Part shown: one piece after another, positions 8,094 through 15,923 of the stretch | Position numbering within the stretch: the stretch's first letter is position 1 | How the letters are laid out: each line of letters starts with the position of its first letter | From: Clostridia bacterium | GTDB taxonomy: Bacteria; Bacillota; Clostridia; Oscillospirales; Acutalibacteraceae | Assembly (NCBI GenBank): GCA_900766895.1 | Contig: CAAFXF010000065.1 | Coordinates: 1 to 60,741, forward strand | Direction of reading: 5' to 3' | DNA length: 60,741 bases | The notes under the pieces: model-generated | What the model was told of the DNA's origin: nothing | Database searches by the model: none | The model's input: the letters and a program-made list of their open reading frames with translations, nothing else | Program-made: the position numbers and the translations under genes

Positions 8094-8807
8094 TCAGGCA
8101 GATTCCAATTTACTGTTAAGATATTCCTGCAATTCCTTTAGTCTGCCTCGGTCAAGAGGCTTTTTATTCTTTAACGGATTATCCACGCCACTCTCCTCAT
8201 ACTTAAAGAAACCCATGGTATGAAAGCCGAGAAGCTCATATTTTTCAAATTTGAATTGCTTTGCAAATTCTGCATAGGCATCCATATCAGCCTCGGTGTC
8301 ATTAATACCCGGCACAACAACGGTGCGAAGCCACATACGCTTACCTTTTTTTGTTGCGTATTTTCCAACTGCCAAAGGCAACTCGAAATTGCCCTTTGTC
8401 CATTTAGCATAATCGTCGGCATTGTAAAACTTAATGTCAAGAATAATCATATCGGCGTTGTCAATCGCCTGCTTAACCTCATCAGTCAGCTCAACCGACC
8501 CGGAGGTGTCAAGGCAATATCCAATGCCCTCGCTCTTTAGCATAGGATAAATCTCGTTGATAAATTTTGCATTAAGCAAAGGCTCACCGCCGGAAAATGT
8601 TACGCCTCCGCCGTTTTTGAAATACGGTTTGTATCTCCTCGCCTTTTCAAAAACCTCGCGTGCCGACATCTCTATATCACCCTTATGCCAGGTGTCCGGA
8701 TTATGACAGTAGGCGCATCGCAACGGACAGCCCGTAAAGAAAACATCAAAGCGAATGCCCTCGCCGTCAACCGCTGCAAGAGATTCAAACGAATGAATAT
8801 TAGCCAT
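8094..8807 (-). CDS. pflA: Pyruvate formate-lyase activating enzyme
   Basis: Radical SAM enzyme that installs the glycyl radical on PflB. Start set at ATG 8807 (MANIHSFES) after GAGGAGG; 237 residues. The [4Fe-4S] cysteines are CPLRCAYC (C27, C31, C34, the CX3CX2C pattern); GGGVTFSGGEPLL is the SAM-binding GGE motif. Size and N-terminus match PflA, without the extra ferredoxin insert found in activases of other glycyl-radical enzymes. Overlaps the upstream proX-like gene by 8 bp, so it is co-expressed with it and probably with pflB. Confidence 0.96.
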   Translation of the reverse strand: MANIHSFESLAAVDGEGIRFDVFFTGCPLRCAYCHNPDTWHKGDIEMSAREVFEKARRYKPYFKNGGGVTFSGGEPLLNAKFINEIYPMLKSEGIGYCLDTSGSVELTDEVKQAIDNADMIILDIKFYNADDYAKWTKGNFELPLAVGKYATKKGKRMWLRTVVVPGINDTEADMDAYAEFAKQFKFEKYELLGFHTMGFFKYEESGVDNPLKNKKPLDRGRLKELQEYLNSKLESA

Positions 8808-9360
8808 TATCTTCCTCCTCGTAATCAGGCATATCAACAATAATAGGCTCGTGATGAACGGCAGGGAGGAATTTTTGCAAAATGTCCTTTGTTTGAAATT
8901 TCAACGATGATGTACACACACAGGGATGACATCCCAAGGTTTCGCTTTCCACAACAGGACGGTCAATAACAAGCTGAACGCGATTGTTTTTATCGTTCAT
9001 CAGTCCCATAATGGAAACAGCTCCCGGCTTAATGTCCAAAAACTCCTCCATAAATTCAGGTGATGCAAACGACAGCCTTGAGCAGCCGAGCTGTTTGGTA
9101 ATATCCTTTGTTTTGAACGGCTTGTCACCCGGCATCATAAGCATATAAAAATCCGTTTTTTGACGGTTACACAAAAACAGGTTTTTACAAATTATAGTGC
9201 CTAAAACCTTGTCAATCTCATTGCACTTTTCCATAGTGTTGGCTTCCTCGTGGTCGGTGCGGAAATATTCAATTCCAAGCTCGTCCAAGAGGTCGTACAC
9301 CCTTATTTCTTTTTCTTCTCTGCCGTTTGTGTCGGCAGGTCTGCCTTTAACTAATTCCAT
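8800..9360 (-). CDS. ProX/YbaK-type aminoacyl-tRNA editing deacylase
   Basis: 186 residues from ATG 9360 (MELVKGRPA). Family proteins hydrolyse mis-acylated tRNA, typically Ala-tRNA(Pro), in trans. Features are the DEL.IEYFRTDHEEANTMEKC region, CKNLFLCNRQKTDFYMLMMPGDK with the conserved lysine, LGCSRLSFAS and the PGAVSIMGLMND loop. It lies between pflB and pflA, which is odd for a translation-quality enzyme. The SD is a modest GGAG. ProX is preferred over YbaK or EbsC because of the SPGSVTP-like PGAVSIMG segment; precise substrate not certain. Confidence 0.85.
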   Translation of the reverse strand: MELVKGRPADTNGREEKEIRVYDLLDELGIEYFRTDHEEANTMEKCNEIDKVLGTIICKNLFLCNRQKTDFYMLMMPGDKPFKTKDITKQLGCSRLSFASPEFMEEFLDIKPGAVSIMGLMNDKNNRVQLVIDRPVVESETLGCHPCVCTSSLKFQTKDILQKFLPAVHHEPIIVDMPDYEEEDNG

Positions 9361-9399
9361 TTGAAGCTCCAATATATAATATGTATATAAATACAGTAT

Positions 9400-9426
9400 C
9401 ACACAGTATAGAATTTATACTGTGTG
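9400..9426. repeat. Perfect 11-bp inverted repeat between pflB and the proX-like gene
   Basis: CACACAGTATA, five bases, TATACTGTGTG. On the minus strand no T-run follows at once, so it is not a classical terminator. It could be an RNA stem that limits read-through or protects the pflB end, or a protein-binding operator. Confidence 0.7.
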
Positions 9427-9449
9427 ACGCCTAAAATATTTTTATTCCG

Positions 9450-11681
9450 TTACATTGACTGATGGAATGTACGTGCAATAACCTCTTCCTGCTTATCCCT
9501 TGTAAGCTTATTAAAGTTTACTGCGTAGCCTGATACACGGATTGTAAGCGACGGATAAAGGGTTGGGTCCTCCATAGCAGCAATAAGCTTTTCACGGTTC
9601 AAAACGTTTACATTAAGGTGATGAGCATCCTGCTCAAAGTAACCGTCAAGCATTGTTGTAAGGTGCTCGATTTGATTATCCTTATCACTGCCGAGAGCAT
9701 CAGGAGTGATTGAGAAGGTATTTGAAATACCGTCCTGACAGCAAGCATAGTTAAGCTTTGCAACAGAGTTAAGAGATGCCAAAGCACCCTCGCAATCTCT
9801 ACCGTGCATTGGGTTTGCACCCGGAGCAAAAGGCTCGCCTGCTTTTCTGCCGTCAGGGGTTGAGCCTGTCTTTCTACCGTACATAACATTTGATGTAATT
9901 GTAAGGATTGACAATGTGTGCTTTGCACCGCGATAGCAAGGAGTCTTGCAAAGCTCGTGATAGAAGTACTCAATCAAATCCTTACCGATAAGGTCTGCTC
10001 TGTCGTCATCATTACCGTACTTAGGGAACTTGCCCTCAACCTTAAAGTCGGTGATAATTCCGCGCTCGTCCTTAACAGGAGTAACCTTTGCATACTTGAT
10101 TGCAGAAAGTGAGTCAACTGCAACAGAGAAGCCGGATACACCGAAAGCCATAAGTCTTTCAACATCTGTGTCGTGAAGCGACATCATAAGTCTTTCATAC
10201 GCATACTTGTCGTGCATATAGTGAATGATGTTCATTGTATTTACGTATAAGCGAGCCATCCAGGAAAGATACTTCTTGTATGCAGTGTAAACCTCCTCGT
10301 AGGAAAGCTCCTTCTCCTCGAAAACGTCGCCCTGAGGAGCAATTTGGTGGCCCTCAATTTCGTCCTTACCGCCGTTAAGAGCCATAAGAAGAATTTTTGC
10401 AAGGTTGCATCTTGCACCGAAGAACTGCATTTGCTTGCCCATTTTCATAGCAGATACACAGCAGGCAATAGCGTAATCGTCGCCGTACATTCTTCTCATA
10501 ACGTCATCGTTTTCGTATTGGATAGAGTCTGTATCAATAGAAACCTGAGCGCAGAAGTTTTTGAAGCCCTGAGGGAGTCTGTCAGACCACAAAACAGTAA
10601 TGTTCGGCTCTGCCGACGGACCAAGGTTGTAAAGTGTTTGAAGAACACGGAATGATGTCTTTGACACCATATGCTTGCCCTCGCCTGTTACACCTGCCAA
10701 AGCCATTGTTACCCAAACAGGATCGCCTGCGAACAAATCGTTGTATTCAGGAGTACGAAGGTGACGAACCAATCTAAGCTTTACAACAAGGTCATCAATA
10801 AGCTCCTGAGCGTGAATTTCGTCAAGCACACCTTCTTCAAGGTCTCTTTGAATATAAATATCCATAAATTCAGCAATTCTGCCGATTGAATTTGCCGCAC
10901 CGTTTTGCTCCTTGATAGCACCAAGGTAGCCAAAGTAGAGCCACTGAATTGCTTCTTTTGCATTTGTGGCAGGCTTTGAAATATCATAGCCGTAGCGAAG
11001 GGCCAAGCCCTTGAGCTGATTCATAAAGTCAAGCTGCTTTGACAAATCCTCAAGGCAGTGGATTGTTTCTTCATCAAGGACCTCTTTTTCGCCCATCTTT
11101 TGCTTGTCAATCTTCTTTTGCTCGATAAGATAATCCATACCGTAAAGAGCAATGCGGCGATAGTCACCGATAATTCTGCCACGTGCATATGCATCCGGAA
11201 GACCGGTAAGAATACCTGCATGACGTGCTGCCTTCATTGTATCTGTATAAGCACGGAATACGCCTGTGTTGTGAGTTGTTCTGTAGGTGAACTCGTCCTT
11301 GATTTTTTCAGAAAGCTCGTAGCCGTATGCGTTACAAGCCTGAACAGCATTTCTAAAGCCGGCAAACGGTGAAACGCCTCTCTTAAGAGGTGCATCTGTC
11401 TGCAAGCCTACAATAATATCTGTATCCTTATCAACTACATAGCCTGCGTCGTGTGAAAGGATTGAAAGAACTCGCTCTGTGCATACATCAAGCACGCCGC
11501 CCTTTTCATTTTCTGCAATAAGGAGCTCGTTTACTCTTTGCATTGTCTTATTTGTTCTTTCTGTCGGACCCTGCAAAAATGAGCCGTCTCCGTCGTATGG
11601 TGTGTAGTTAAGCTTAATGAAGTTTGACACATCAATACCGTCACACCAAACACCTTTGTTAAAACTTCTCCATGCTTCCAT
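9450..11681 (-). CDS. pflB: Formate C-acetyltransferase (pyruvate formate-lyase)
   Basis: 743-residue glycyl-radical enzyme splitting pyruvate with CoA into acetyl-CoA and formate, the main anaerobic pyruvate route. Adjacent catalytic cysteines C407-C408 lie in DYAIACCVSAM, and the radical glycine is G718 in the C-terminal RVSGYAVNF. Length and N-terminus (MEAWRSFNKGVW) fit true PflB rather than diol dehydratases or HPAD-type paralogues. It starts 28 bp after the DUF134 regulator with SD GGAGG, and is activated by PflA two genes downstream. Confidence 0.99.
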   Translation of the reverse strand: MEAWRSFNKGVWCDGIDVSNFIKLNYTPYDGDGSFLQGPTERTNKTMQRVNELLIAENEKGGVLDVCTERVLSILSHDAGYVVDKDTDIIVGLQTDAPLKRGVSPFAGFRNAVQACNAYGYELSEKIKDEFTYRTTHNTGVFRAYTDTMKAARHAGILTGLPDAYARGRIIGDYRRIALYGMDYLIEQKKIDKQKMGEKEVLDEETIHCLEDLSKQLDFMNQLKGLALRYGYDISKPATNAKEAIQWLYFGYLGAIKEQNGAANSIGRIAEFMDIYIQRDLEEGVLDEIHAQELIDDLVVKLRLVRHLRTPEYNDLFAGDPVWVTMALAGVTGEGKHMVSKTSFRVLQTLYNLGPSAEPNITVLWSDRLPQGFKNFCAQVSIDTDSIQYENDDVMRRMYGDDYAIACCVSAMKMGKQMQFFGARCNLAKILLMALNGGKDEIEGHQIAPQGDVFEEKELSYEEVYTAYKKYLSWMARLYVNTMNIIHYMHDKYAYERLMMSLHDTDVERLMAFGVSGFSVAVDSLSAIKYAKVTPVKDERGIITDFKVEGKFPKYGNDDDRADLIGKDLIEYFYHELCKTPCYRGAKHTLSILTITSNVMYGRKTGSTPDGRKAGEPFAPGANPMHGRDCEGALASLNSVAKLNYACCQDGISNTFSITPDALGSDKDNQIEHLTTMLDGYFEQDAHHLNVNVLNREKLIAAMEDPTLYPSLTIRVSGYAVNFNKLTRDKQEEVIARTFHQSM

Positions 11682-11709
11682 TTCTTTTCCTCCATAAAAG
11701 CTTGTAATG

Positions 11710-12090
11710 TTATCGAGTCACATTGATTTTACACTGTGGGCTTGTACCGTGTTCACAGTCAACACATGCCTTTTGACCGCATCTGCGACAGCATGTACTG
11801 CTGCTCCTACACAGCTCCACATCGCCGCCGTGAATAACAAGTGACTTTCCGTTAATTATAGCATCGGCAGTTTTGAGCCTTGCCGACTCGTATATTGCAG
11901 CAACGGTCGACCTTGCAACATCCATTTGCTTTGCACACTCCTCCTGAGAATAATTAAGAGTGTCCATCAGTCGCATAACCTCGTATTCGTCAAGGGTTAA
12001 ATCAACCACATCGGCATAGTCACCAAATGGCCTAAATCCCATAATATCGGGATAAGCGCAAATTCGTCTGGTTTTTCTTGGTCTCGCCAT
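11710..12090 (-). CDS. DUF134 (UPF0251) HTH regulator with Cys-rich tail
   Basis: 126 residues from ATG 12090 (MARPRKTRRI) after CGGAGGTG. A sigma-70-region-4-like helix-turn-helix (~47-78, YSQEECAKQMDVARSTVAAIYESAR) is followed by a tail with seven cysteines (C94, C100, C101, C104, C109, C112, C120), a possible metal or Fe-S site. It is the first gene before pflB, and its promoter -35 lies inside a perfect palindrome, which fits autoregulation and control of pflB. The family is known only as a putative DNA-binding family; the redox or metal sensing role is inference. Confidence 0.85.
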   Translation of the reverse strand: MARPRKTRRICAYPDIMGFRPFGDYADVVDLTLDEYEVMRLMDTLNYSQEECAKQMDVARSTVAAIYESARLKTADAIINGKSLVIHGGDVELCRSSSTCCRRCGQKACVDCEHGTSPQCKINVTR

Positions 12091-12133
12091 AAAACACCTC
12101 CGAAATGACAATACCTTTTCTTGCTACAATGGT

Positions 12134-12161
12134 ATTATACTATGTTATTGACATATGTCAA
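12134..12161 (-). promoter_or_regulatory. SigA promoter of the DUF134-pflB unit
   Basis: TTGACA (12156-12161, minus strand), 16-bp spacer, TATAAT (12134-12139). The -35 box is one arm of the palindrome at 12144-12165. Confidence 0.85.
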
Positions 12162-12165
12162 TAAC
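12144..12165. promoter_or_regulatory. Perfect 22-bp palindromic operator
   Basis: Arms GTTATTGACAT and ATGTCAATAAC abut without spacer. The site covers the -35 box. The core ACATATGT recurs at 12190-12197, 39 bp away, as a possible second weaker site. It is the obvious candidate for binding by the DUF134 protein. Confidence 0.8.
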
Positions 12166-12200
12166 TTTTTTCAACTTTTTCAAATTCTTACATATGTATA

Positions 12201-12237
12201 AAAAACCGCCCTGAATTTTCATCAAATTCAAGGCGGT
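12201..12237 (-). terminator. Intrinsic terminator of the cytidylate kinase-like gene
   Basis: On the minus strand ACCGCCTTGAATTT pairs with AAATTCAGGGCGGT and is followed by TTTTTT. It insulates the DUF134 promoter from the upstream unit. Confidence 0.85.
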
Positions 12238-12250
12238 AAATTCCACAGTA

Positions 12251-12853
12251 TTAAAGACTTTTTACATAATCGCAAATCACATCGCAAATCTTATCCTCGC
12301 TCATTTTTGAGGTTGAAAAGCACATTGCATAATTGCTTGCCTTGCCCCACCTTCCGTCGCCGAGGAAATTATAATACGAGGCACGCTCTCTGTCCCTTTG
12401 CTCAACAAACCTACGTGCGTTGCGAGGCTTATCGGAGGCATCACTCTTTAGGTATCGTTCAACTCTGTCCTCAATATCAGCACCGATAAACACAGGGATA
12501 ACCTCTATCCCCTCTACGTCCTCAAGTATTTTGTCTGCACGCCTGCCGACTATTACACACGGTCCTTCGTCGGCGGCATTTTCTATAACTCTTCGCTGCG
12601 CCTCAAGCACCTTGCCCGAATTAACGGCATTGTCGATTGAGTACGGGTCCATAACAACAGAAAACAAAAACGAGCGAGTAGGCTGTTCGTCAAACATCTC
12701 AAACAAGCCCTCGTCAATGCCAATCTCACGCGAGCGTTCACGAAGCTCATCCTTGTCAAAATAAGCAATGCCCAACCTCTCGGCAACCTTTTTGCCTATT
12801 TCCTTACCGCCCGAGCAATACTCTCTGCCGATAGCGATTACATATTTTTTCAT
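12251..12853 (-). CDS. Cytidylate kinase-like protein
   Basis: 200 residues. The nucleotide-binding loop is an unusual GREYCSGGKEIG rather than a canonical GxxxxGK[ST], followed by LGIAYFDKDEL, PCVIVGRRAD and the arginine-rich KPRNARRFVEQRDRERASYYNF lid. This is the pattern of the cytidylate-kinase-2-like family found widely in Clostridia, whose substrate is not well established; it is not the housekeeping Cmk. It lies 16 bp downstream of the LOG-family gene, so the two are probably co-transcribed. Confidence 0.8.
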   Translation of the reverse strand: MKKYVIAIGREYCSGGKEIGKKVAERLGIAYFDKDELRERSREIGIDEGLFEMFDEQPTRSFLFSVVMDPYSIDNAVNSGKVLEAQRRVIENAADEGPCVIVGRRADKILEDVEGIEVIPVFIGADIEDRVERYLKSDASDKPRNARRFVEQRDRERASYYNFLGDGRWGKASNYAMCFSTSKMSEDKICDVICDYVKSL

Positions 12854-12869
12854 ATTGTACCTTGCACCC

Positions 12870-13451
12870 CTATTTCAAATCCTTAACGGTCATATTGTCC
12901 ATATTATCGTTTTCAATATAGTCAATCATACTGTCAAATTGAGTTTCGTCAAACACTGCAAAAAGTCGCTCGCAGTTTGGCTTGATGAACTCGGTGTCAA
13001 TAGCGTACTTAATTGTATCAACAAGCAAATCGTAGTAGCCGTCAATGTTGTAAATTGCGATTGGCTTTCTGTGTCTGCCGAGCTGTTTAAGAGTAAGCAC
13101 CTCAAAGAGCTCCTCAAATGTGCCCGAGCCGCCCGGTGTGATAATAAAGGCGTCAGACAAATCCTCCATAATCCCCTTGCGCTCACGCATGGTTTGGGTA
13201 ACAGTGAGTTCATCACAGCCCCAATTTACAAATTCATCCAAATCTTCCTTAAAAAATTCCGGAACAACTCCGTGAATTTTGCCTCCGCCCTTCTTAAAGC
13301 CTCTTGAAACAGCGCCCATTTCACCGGTGGCGCCTGCACCGAAAACAAGATTGTGTCCGTGTCTTGCAAGATATTCGCCCATTGCCTCAACAGGCTTTAT
13401 GTATTTTTCATCTATCGTTTTGCTTGCCGCACCGAAAACACAAATATTCAT
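12870..13451 (-). CDS. LOG-family (TIGR00730-type) nucleotide hydrolase-like protein
   Basis: 193 residues with the Rossmann-like start MNICVFGAAS, FGAGATGEMGAVSRGF, and the signature PGGSGTFEELFEVLT. The family includes cytokinin riboside 5'-monophosphate phosphoribohydrolases; in bacteria many members are simply nucleotide monophosphate nucleosidases. The motif residues are intact. First gene of a pair with the cytidylate kinase-like gene. A TATAAT box lies at 13469-13474 upstream, but no good -35 box. Confidence 0.85.
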   Translation of the reverse strand: MNICVFGAASKTIDEKYIKPVEAMGEYLARHGHNLVFGAGATGEMGAVSRGFKKGGGKIHGVVPEFFKEDLDEFVNWGCDELTVTQTMRERKGIMEDLSDAFIITPGGSGTFEELFEVLTLKQLGRHRKPIAIYNIDGYYDLLVDTIKYAIDTEFIKPNCERLFAVFDETQFDSMIDYIENDNMDNMTVKDLK

Positions 13452-13564
13452 ATCATCACCCTATCTTTATTATATATTGTATTAAAAGAATATCACGAAA
13501 ATGCCACGCCGTAAAGCAAAATAAACAAAAGTTAACAAAAAGTTATACAATTATCAAATATATA

Positions 13565-13593
13565 TTGAAATCTCTTCTGATAACATTTATAAT
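13565..13593 (+). promoter_or_regulatory. SigA promoter of the galT-PHP-GH27 operon
   Basis: TTGAAA (13565-13570), 17-bp spacer, TATAAT (13588-13593), about 45 bp upstream of galT. SD GAAAAGAGG lies just before the ATG. No clear operator is seen. Confidence 0.75.
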
Positions 13594-13636
13594 ATTTTAG
13601 GACAATTTAGAAACAAAACAGAAAAGAGGTCGTAAT

Positions 13637-15124
13637 ATGAACATCTGCACGGCAATCAAGTCCTTGGTAAAATATGCCATTGACAATGATATGATAAAAA
13701 AAGAGGATGAAATTTGGGCAATTAATTCCGTTTGTCAGGCTCTTGAGATGGATGCCTTTGATGAATGTGAATCAGAAAACGCAGAATTGCAGGATATTTT
13801 AGCCTCAATTCTTGACTACGCAACCAAAAAAGGACTTTGCGAGGACAGCGTTGTATACAAAGATTTGTTTGATACAAAAATTATGGGCATACTAACTCCG
13901 AAGCCAAGCGAGGTTATTTCCAAATTCAATGCTCTGTACAATGAATCAAAGGAAGCTGCTACGGATTACTACTACAAGCTTTGCTGTGACAGCGACTACA
14001 TTCGCAGATACAGAATTAAAAACGACCTGAAGTGGATTACAAAAACAGAATACGGCGACATCGACATAACCGTTAATCTGTCAAAGCCCGAAAAGGACCC
14101 AAAGGCTATTGCAGCAGCGCTAAAGATGAAGGCAACATCATATCCGAAGTGTCTTCTTTGCAAGGAAAACGAGGGCTATGCAGGAAGAATCAATCACCCT
14201 GCAAGGCAAAACCACCGCATAATTCCCATGGTGCTCGGCGGTGATGATTTCTTTATGCAGTATTCACCGTATGTTTACTACAACGAGCATTGCATAGTTT
14301 TTAACGCAGAGCATACGCCAATGAAAATTGACCGCAGTGCATTTGTTAAGCTTCTTGATTTTGTTGAAAAATTCCCGCACTACTTTGTAGGCTCAAACGC
14401 AGACCTGCCGATAGTAGGCGGTTCAATCCTTACACACGAGCATTTTCAGGGCGGTAATTACGAATTTGCAATGGCAAAGGCACCGATTGAAACAAAGGTT
14501 GCCTTTGACGGCTTTGATGATGTTGAGGCAGGAATTGTTAAATGGCCTATGAGCGTTATCAGAATTGCAGGCACAGACAAGGCAAGGCTTGTTGAGCTTG
14601 CAGACAGGATATTAACAGCTTGGAGAGGATACACCGATGAGGAGTCATTTATTTTTGCCGAAACCGACGGTGTACCTCACAACACAATAACACCTATCGC
14701 AAGAATGAGAAACGGCAAATTCGAGCTTGACCTCGTTTTGCGCAACAACATCACAACCGAGGAATGTCCGCTCGGCTACTATCATCCGCATCCCGAGTAC
14801 CACCACATCAAGAAGGAAAACATCGGGCTTATTGAGGTTATGGGACTTGCAGTTTTGCCAAGCAGACTCAAAAACGAAATGGCTCTTCTCGGCGAGGCTA
14901 TGGTTAACGGTGAGGACATCGGCGCAAACGAAGCCATTGCATCACACAAGGAATGGGCGGATATGATTGCCGACAAGTACGAAATTAACGCAGACAATAT
15001 TGATGACATTCTTAAAAAGGAAATCGGTATTGTTTTTACATCAATTCTTGCTCAATGCGGAGTGTACTCTCGTGATGACGAGGGCAAGGCAGGATTTTTG
15101 AAATTTATAAAAAGCGTGAGATAA
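13637..15124 (+). CDS. galT: UDP-glucose--hexose-1-phosphate uridylyltransferase, class II GalT
   Basis: 495 residues. Leloir enzyme exchanging UMP between UDP-glucose and galactose 1-phosphate. It is the long Firmicute form, not the ~350-residue HPHxQ form: markers are CLLCKENEGYAGRINHPARQNHRI, ILTHEHFQGGNYEFAM with the catalytic-region histidines, and GVPHNTITPIARM. The next gene starts one base after its stop. galK and galE are not in the window, so the pathway must be completed elsewhere. Confidence 0.95.
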   Translation: MNICTAIKSLVKYAIDNDMIKKEDEIWAINSVCQALEMDAFDECESENAELQDILASILDYATKKGLCEDSVVYKDLFDTKIMGILTPKPSEVISKFNALYNESKEAATDYYYKLCCDSDYIRRYRIKNDLKWITKTEYGDIDITVNLSKPEKDPKAIAAALKMKATSYPKCLLCKENEGYAGRINHPARQNHRIIPMVLGGDDFFMQYSPYVYYNEHCIVFNAEHTPMKIDRSAFVKLLDFVEKFPHYFVGSNADLPIVGGSILTHEHFQGGNYEFAMAKAPIETKVAFDGFDDVEAGIVKWPMSVIRIAGTDKARLVELADRILTAWRGYTDEESFIFAETDGVPHNTITPIARMRNGKFELDLVLRNNITTEECPLGYYHPHPEYHHIKKENIGLIEVMGLAVLPSRLKNEMALLGEAMVNGEDIGANEAIASHKEWADMIADKYEINADNIDDILKKEIGIVFTSILAQCGVYSRDDEGKAGFLKFIKSVR

Positions 15125-15125
15125 T

Positions 15126-15923
15126 ATGTATAACCTTCATAATCATACATTCAGATGCGGTCATGCAACGGGGCAGGACGAGGATTACGTTCTTGAAGCC
15201 ATCAAAAACGGCTACACCGTTATGGGCTTTTCCGACCATGCTCCGTATGCTTTTCCAAACGGACACAAAAGCGGATACAGGATCAGTCTTGACGACACAC
15301 AGAACTATGTAAGCTCTGTAAGAGCTTTGCAGGAAAAGTACAAAAGCATTATCGACATCAAGCTTGGATTTGAGCTTGAATACTTCCCTGATTTGTTCGA
15401 CAAAGAGATTGAATACCTCAAGAGCTTTAAGTATGATTATTTAATTCTCGGTCAGCATTACACCGACAATGAATACGAGCCATATGCAAAGTATTCAGGA
15501 ACAGCAACAGACTCCGTTGCTGTTTTGGATAAATACATTTCACAGGTTATTATGGGTGCAAAAACGGGATTATTCACCTACATTGCTCATCCGGATTTGA
15601 TAAATTTTACAGGTGACAGACAGGTTTATATAAACAAAATGACCTACTTTATTGAACGATTAAAGCAACTGGATATTCCGCTTGAATTTAACTTTTTGGG
15701 ATTCACAACAAAGCGAAATTATCCAAACCGTGATTTTTGGGGAATAGTTGCAAAAGCAGGCAATCGAGTTCTCATCGGACTTGATGCACATAATCCGAAT
15801 GTTTACAGCGACAAAGAAAACCTTGAGAAAGCAAAGGAATATCTTAACAGCTTCGGCATTACACCTATGGAGCTTAAGGATTTAAGACTTGTTAACCGGG
15901 AGGGCAGATATGAACAATTTTAG
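15126..15923 (+). CDS. PHP-domain phosphatase, HisJ/histidinol-phosphatase type
   Basis: 265 residues with the metal-binding motifs of the PHP superfamily in order: NLHNHTFRCGHA, SDHAPY, GFELEYFP, GQHYTD, IAHPDLI and GLDAHNP. This set matches HisJ-type histidinol-phosphate phosphatase. No other his genes lie nearby, and its position between galT and an alpha-galactosidase suggests it may act on a sugar phosphate instead. The family assignment is firm; the substrate is not. Confidence 0.82.
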   Translation: MYNLHNHTFRCGHATGQDEDYVLEAIKNGYTVMGFSDHAPYAFPNGHKSGYRISLDDTQNYVSSVRALQEKYKSIIDIKLGFELEYFPDLFDKEIEYLKSFKYDYLILGQHYTDNEYEPYAKYSGTATDSVAVLDKYISQVIMGAKTGLFTYIAHPDLINFTGDRQVYINKMTYFIERLKQLDIPLEFNFLGFTTKRNYPNRDFWGIVAKAGNRVLIGLDAHNPNVYSDKENLEKAKEYLNSFGITPMELKDLRLVNREGRYEQF

